This document shows, one piece after another, positions 21,387-25,005 of a stretch of DNA of 25,005 nt. Both the position numbers and the translations under genes were made by a program. This DNA comes from Candidatus Gastranaerophilales bacterium. Lineage in GTDB: Bacteria; Cyanobacteriota; Vampirovibrionia; Gastranaerophilales; Gastranaerophilaceae. The stretch is taken from NCBI GenBank assembly GCA_910587055.1, contig CAJUKY010000025.1, forward strand, positions 1 to 25,005, given 5' to 3'. Under the pieces are notes generated by a model. That model saw only the letters and a program-made list of their open reading frames with translations, was not told the DNA's origin and did not search any database. Every line of letters begins with the position of its first letter. The stretch's first letter is position 1.

Positions 21387-24167
21387 ATGAAAAAGAATAA
21401 GGCTTTAACGGTTTTATTGTCAACAGGCGCAATCATAGTGACAGTATTTGTTTTAGCATATTTTATAATTTTGCCTGCCATTGTTTCAAATTCTAAAATT
21501 ATGAACAGCATCTGCAAAATGATAAGCAAAAATATGCCTGTTCAAATTACCATAGTAAATCCTGATTTAAAAACCCGCATAAATTCAGATGTTATTTTCA
21601 AAGCTCAAAAAATAAAAATTTCAGATAATAAAATAAACCTCTTTGAAATCAATAATTTCAAAGCAGGAGTTAAATTAAGCGGTTTATTAAGAAAAAGGTT
21701 TGTTGTTAATACTTTAAACGCCGATTATATTTATGCGGATACAAATAAACTTATTAAGGCTTTTCCTGCAGATGAAAATACCTCTGCTCCTGAAAATGAC
21801 TGGAAACTTGATTTATACGATTCAATTCTTAATTTAAAAAACAGTCTTATTTTATATTCGCCAAAACCCGATTGTAATATTAAAGTTACGGCGGATGATA
21901 TAAATATTGATAATACAAATAAAAAAGAACGCTATGTACATTTTAATATAGGAACGGAAATTAAAAATAAAAATGAAACGTTAAGCTTCAAAATTGCTGA
22001 TGAAAACAAGGTTTTAATTGCAAATAAACATCTTTATATTAATGACTGCATTTTTAAAATAAATAATTCAAATGTTCATATAAACGCGGAAGGCTCTAAC
22101 GAAAAGGGTCTGAGTGCAAATGTTTCGTCTGAAAAATTTAAAGTTGAAGATGTTACAGGTCTGCTTGAAACTGATTTAGTTATTCCGAACAGCAGTGAAA
22201 TTCTTTCATTTTTCAATAATTTGGGCGGAGATTTTGATTTTGATATTAACCTTACAAAAGATGGCATGCAGGGTAAGGTCATCGTAAATAACGGCTTTAT
22301 GAAAATTATTCCTTTAAACAATATGCCCTTAAAGATTAATGAAGGAATTGTACAAATTACCCCTGAAACTATTGAATTAAAAGATTTTAACGGTTATTAC
22401 GGAAAAAATGCCGCAAACAAAGTATCTCTGCAAGGCACGGTTAAAGACTATATGAAATCTGTTGATACGGAAATAGATATACATACAGCCGCAAATAATG
22501 AATTTGCAAAAGATTACCTTTCCCCTGTGGCGGGTATCCCCCTTGAAATTATAAAAGCTGAAACTAAAGCAGGTGCAAAAGCGGGAACAAAAATTATTGT
22601 AAAATCACTCTACGATAAAATTGATATTATAGTGATGTCAAAGCTTGCAAAAGGGGATGACATCCTTGTAGACGGCGCATCTTTAACCCCGGTAACATAC
22701 GACAGAGCCGTAAAAGCCGATATGCATATTGAAGGAAAATATCTTGATTTAAGAGAGGTAAATTACTATATAGCACAGGAGCTTAAAAAAGGCTCTAAAG
22801 TAAAGCCCGTTGTTACTTTAAGGGGAAGGTTTGATATTACAAAAGAAATTCCTGATATGAAAGCTTTCGGGTTTGAAATTCCAAATCCGCTCCCGAGTGA
22901 ATTTTTGAATATTTTAGCAGGGCAGAAATTATTTAAAGGCGGCAAATTTGCAGGAAAACTTTATATAGTAAACGAAGATGAAAACCCTGTTATAAAAGGA
23001 AAAATAACATCAAGTGATGTCAGAATACCATCGCAGAGAATTTTTATTAAAAAAGCCGATTTATATACGGATAACGATACAATCCATATAAAATCAAACG
23101 GGCGGTTTAAGCGCTCAGAATTTACTTTTGCGGGTGATATTAAAAGTTCAATTAAATATCCGATAGTAATCAGAAATCTGGATTTTGAACTTGATAAAAT
23201 GAATCTTGAAAAATTAATGAATTCGTTTAATCAAGCCCCGCAGACTGATATTGCCGCAAATAATGCGACGGATGAGGGTACATCAAACCATGATGATAAT
23301 GTTGTAACATTTGATACAAATAATATTATTATTGAAAAATGCGTATTTAAGCTGAAAGAAGGTTTATATAAAGATATTAATTTCGGCAATCTTATTGCAA
23401 ATTTAACACTTAAAGATAATAAGCTTGATTTGCATTCAAATAAATTTGATATAGCAGAAGGTATTTCCACCGTAAAAGTATTGTGTGATTTAAATAAGCA
23501 TAAATACTATCTGCGTCTGGGTGTAAAGGATGTTAATTCCGATATTATGACAACCACCCTTTTAAATCTTCCGAGAGAAATTTCAGGCAAAGCAAGCGGA
23601 CTCATTGAAATTAATACCGATGATTCAATGAAATTAAACGGACAGATAAAATTTGCAATAAATAACGGCCAAATTCAAAAAATAGGGTTGGTTGAATATT
23701 TAATGAAATTTGCTTCACTGTTTAGAAACCCGCTTGTAACAATAAGCCCTTCAATATTCTCGGATATTGTAAATATTCCCGAAGGAAATTTTGATAAAAT
23801 TTCAGGCGAACTTTATATAGATAATAATTTTGTGAAACTGTTGAAAATAAGGTCATCTTCACCTAACTTAAGCAGCTATATTGTGGGATGTTATAACCTT
23901 GAAAACAGCGATGCAATTTTAAGAATTTATACTAAATTCAGCAACAAAAATAAAGGTGCCGCAGGATTTTTAAGGAAAATTTCACTTTCAAGCCTTGCAA
24001 ACAGAATGCCCTTGAGCAGCAGAAATGATGCAAATTACTATGCGGCAGAACTCAAAAATTTACCTCCTATTGATGCGGATGAAAAAGATGTGCAGATATT
24101 TTTAACTTCTGTAGACGGCGATATTGAGCACAATAACTTCCTCTCTTCGTTGAAGAAGATAAAGTAA
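21387..24167 (+). CDS. AsmA-like inner-membrane/periplasmic protein
   Basis: This 926-residue protein has one N-terminal membrane segment (about 8-33) and a very long beta-rich periplasmic part. The C-terminal part (about 630-880) resembles the AsmA C-terminal region: LRLGVKDVNSDIMTTTLLNLPREISGKASG, then GQIKFAINNGQIQKIGLVEYL and ISGELYIDNNFVKLLKIRSS. AsmA-like proteins form elongated bridge-like grooves thought to carry phospholipids between inner and outer membrane, which points to a diderm host. ATG 21387 is chosen because AAGGAAG (21373-21379) is at proper distance from it; the upstream TTG at 21381 is too close to that site. It is divergent from the WG-repeat gene and probably monocistronic. 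Confidence 0.84.
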   Translation: MKKNKALTVLLSTGAIIVTVFVLAYFIILPAIVSNSKIMNSICKMISKNMPVQITIVNPDLKTRINSDVIFKAQKIKISDNKINLFEINNFKAGVKLSGLLRKRFVVNTLNADYIYADTNKLIKAFPADENTSAPENDWKLDLYDSILNLKNSLILYSPKPDCNIKVTADDINIDNTNKKERYVHFNIGTEIKNKNETLSFKIADENKVLIANKHLYINDCIFKINNSNVHINAEGSNEKGLSANVSSEKFKVEDVTGLLETDLVIPNSSEILSFFNNLGGDFDFDINLTKDGMQGKVIVNNGFMKIIPLNNMPLKINEGIVQITPETIELKDFNGYYGKNAANKVSLQGTVKDYMKSVDTEIDIHTAANNEFAKDYLSPVAGIPLEIIKAETKAGAKAGTKIIVKSLYDKIDIIVMSKLAKGDDILVDGASLTPVTYDRAVKADMHIEGKYLDLREVNYYIAQELKKGSKVKPVVTLRGRFDITKEIPDMKAFGFEIPNPLPSEFLNILAGQKLFKGGKFAGKLYIVNEDENPVIKGKITSSDVRIPSQRIFIKKADLYTDNDTIHIKSNGRFKRSEFTFAGDIKSSIKYPIVIRNLDFELDKMNLEKLMNSFNQAPQTDIAANNATDEGTSNHDDNVVTFDTNNIIIEKCVFKLKEGLYKDINFGNLIANLTLKDNKLDLHSNKFDIAEGISTVKVLCDLNKHKYYLRLGVKDVNSDIMTTTLLNLPREISGKASGLIEINTDDSMKLNGQIKFAINNGQIQKIGLVEYLMKFASLFRNPLVTISPSIFSDIVNIPEGNFDKISGELYIDNNFVKLLKIRSSSPNLSSYIVGCYNLENSDAILRIYTKFSNKNKGAAGFLRKISLSSLANRMPLSSRNDANYYAAELKNLPPIDADEKDVQIFLTSVDGDIEHNNFLSSLKKIK

Positions 24168-24181
24168 GTTTTGTTGAAAAG

Positions 24182-24676
24182 TTAGTTATCTATGCCGGTT
24201 TTCCACTCCCTGTACAGGTTTTCCAGCCTGTAGCGGGCGTTGGCCGGGCTTGTGGAGGGCATTTTAAGACATTTATATTCTTTAATTAAAGCGGGGAAGT
24301 GTTTTTTAAATGCGGAATATGCCTTATTCCCGTTTAGAAGCAGGGTTTTGATGTTTTTATATTTTTTTAAAAGCCCTGAAATATCATTCGGAATTTCATC
24401 GTATATATTAGAATCAAGACTGCCGCTGCGTTTGCACGTTTTTATTACATCCCAGAGCGCAAAACCGTTTTCTAAAAGGATTTCTACTCTTTTATCATAC
24501 TCAAATTCAGCCATATCAGGGCATTTGCAAAGTAAACCGGTTAATTTCCAGAACCTGTTTTGTGGATGAGCATAATACTGCTGCATTTCAAGAGATTTTA
24601 CCCCCGGCATTGAACCTAAAATCAAAATTTTTGAATTTTTGTTAATTTTTGGTAAAAAACTTTTACAATTGCCCAT
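24182..24676 (-). CDS. Hypoxanthine-DNA glycosylase (uracil-DNA glycosylase superfamily)
   Basis: This 164-residue protein belongs to the family 6 type of the uracil-DNA glycosylase superfamily (DNA-deoxyinosine glycosylase). It removes hypoxanthine made by adenine deamination and so starts base-excision repair. Signature motifs are KILILGSMPGVKSLEMQQYYAHPQNRFW near the N-terminus, and MPSTSPANARYR near the C-terminus. ATG 24676 gives the usual short lead before the first motif. A GTG at 24694 would add six residues; neither start has a clear ribosome-binding site. It converges with the AsmA-like gene 14 bp away. The length is normal and the gene looks intact. Confidence 0.88.
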   Translation of the reverse strand: MGNCKSFLPKINKNSKILILGSMPGVKSLEMQQYYAHPQNRFWKLTGLLCKCPDMAEFEYDKRVEILLENGFALWDVIKTCKRSGSLDSNIYDEIPNDISGLLKKYKNIKTLLLNGNKAYSAFKKHFPALIKEYKCLKMPSTSPANARYRLENLYREWKTGIDN

Positions 24677-24715
24677 AAACCAATCATACCGCACGTTAAA
24701 AAATTATAAAACAAT

Positions 24716-24744
24716 TTTACAACAAATCTCTTATGTGGTAATAT
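24716..24744 (+). promoter_or_regulatory. Sigma-70-type promoter of the Lrp/AsnC gene
   Basis: TTTACA (24716-24721) and TAATAT (24739-24744) are separated by exactly 17 bp. Transcription would start near 24751, leaving a leader of about 70 bases. In the leader CTTGTTA (24749-24755) and TAACAAG (24789-24795) are inverted copies that may serve autoregulation. Confidence 0.57.
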
Positions 24745-24818
24745 ATGGCTTGTTAGATGGCTTGAAATAATTGCGTTTTAGCCCGATTTAACAAGTAAAA
24801 TTCAATAAGGATAATATA

Positions 24819-25005
24819 ATGAGAGAAGAGCTTCTTGCCGTAATTGAGAAAAACAGCCGTATTCCGCTTGATGAATTAGCCGTAATCTTAGGTGTATCAG
24901 AGGATAAGGTCGTAACGGAACTTGCTGCGTTGGAAAAAGAAGGTGTTATCTGCGGGTATCATACGCTTATAGACTGGGAAAAAACATCGCAGGAAAAGGT
25001 AAACG
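24819..25005 (+). CDS. Lrp/AsnC-family transcriptional regulator (N-terminal part, runs off the window)
   Basis: The first 62 codons are present. They encode an AsnC-type winged HTH: LLAVIEKNSRIPLDELAVILGVSEDKVV, then ALEKEGVICGYHTLIDWEKT, the GY motif ending the DNA-binding domain. The C-terminal effector-binding RAM domain lies beyond 25005. Relatives often regulate amino-acid metabolism and sit beside an aminotransferase gene; that neighbour cannot be seen here. RBS AAGG (24807-24810) is 8 bp before ATG. The upstream promoter and inverted repeat suggest self-regulation. Confidence 0.88.
   Translation, partial: MREELLAVIEKNSRIPLDELAVILGVSEDKVVTELAALEKEGVICGYHTLIDWEKTSQEKVN

Noticed and set aside
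24182..24694. GTG start at 24694 for the DNA glycosylase
   Set aside because: It cannot be excluded, but ATG 24676 gives the normal N-terminal length for the family and the six extra residues match no known feature.
1..25005. CRISPR arrays and insertion-sequence transposases
   Set aside because: No regularly spaced direct repeats and no transposase-like protein were found on reading both strands.

Overview
The window comes from an AT-rich, diderm bacterium using the standard bacterial code. Evidence for an outer membrane is an AsmA-like periplasmic protein and many signal-peptide proteins. The style of the flanking genes (WG-repeat protein, AsmA-like protein, hypoxanthine-DNA glycosylase, Lrp/AsnC regulator) would fit gut Gastranaerophilales/Vampirovibrionia ('Melainabacteria'). 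That placement is inference only; no marker gene settles it.

About the first 20.4 kb looks like an integrative element or decayed prophage inserted in the 3' end of the tmRNA gene (ssrA). The window opens with the last 55 bases of tmRNA. A 12-bp piece of it recurs at 20394-20405, followed by an encoded ACCA, which is what an attL/attR pair would leave. Just inside the left end lies a large serine recombinase with a DUF2924 partner (302-2251). A phage-type ParB-like/DNA methyltransferase fusion, a DUF5681 protein and a small coiled-coil protein follow (2482-4599). No terminase large subunit, portal, capsid or tail gene is visible, so this is not a complete phage.

The middle (4662-10404, minus strand) is a five-gene operon of exported or membrane-anchored proteins. 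Two are large, translationally coupled secreted proteins with weak FlgT-like features, and one has an LprI-like domain. Its function is unknown.

The right part (10587-20184) is a defence and toxin island. It holds an XRE regulator with a SIR2-HerA pair (a known NAD+-depleting anti-phage system), a wrecked mqsRA toxin-antitoxin locus directly behind HerA, an overlapping HTH-type/HNH-like gene pair downstream of a Fic AMPylator, a separate HNH nuclease with a C-terminal HTH-like region, and an LA2681-type HEPN protein interrupted by one in-frame TAG.

From 20429 onward the genes look like host chromosome: a WG-repeat protein divergent from a 926-residue AsmA-like protein, a family 6-type DNA glycosylase, and the start of an Lrp/AsnC regulator behind a good promoter.

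The best candidates for something undescribed are the HTH-HNH overlapping pair (with Fic) and the exported five-gene operon.
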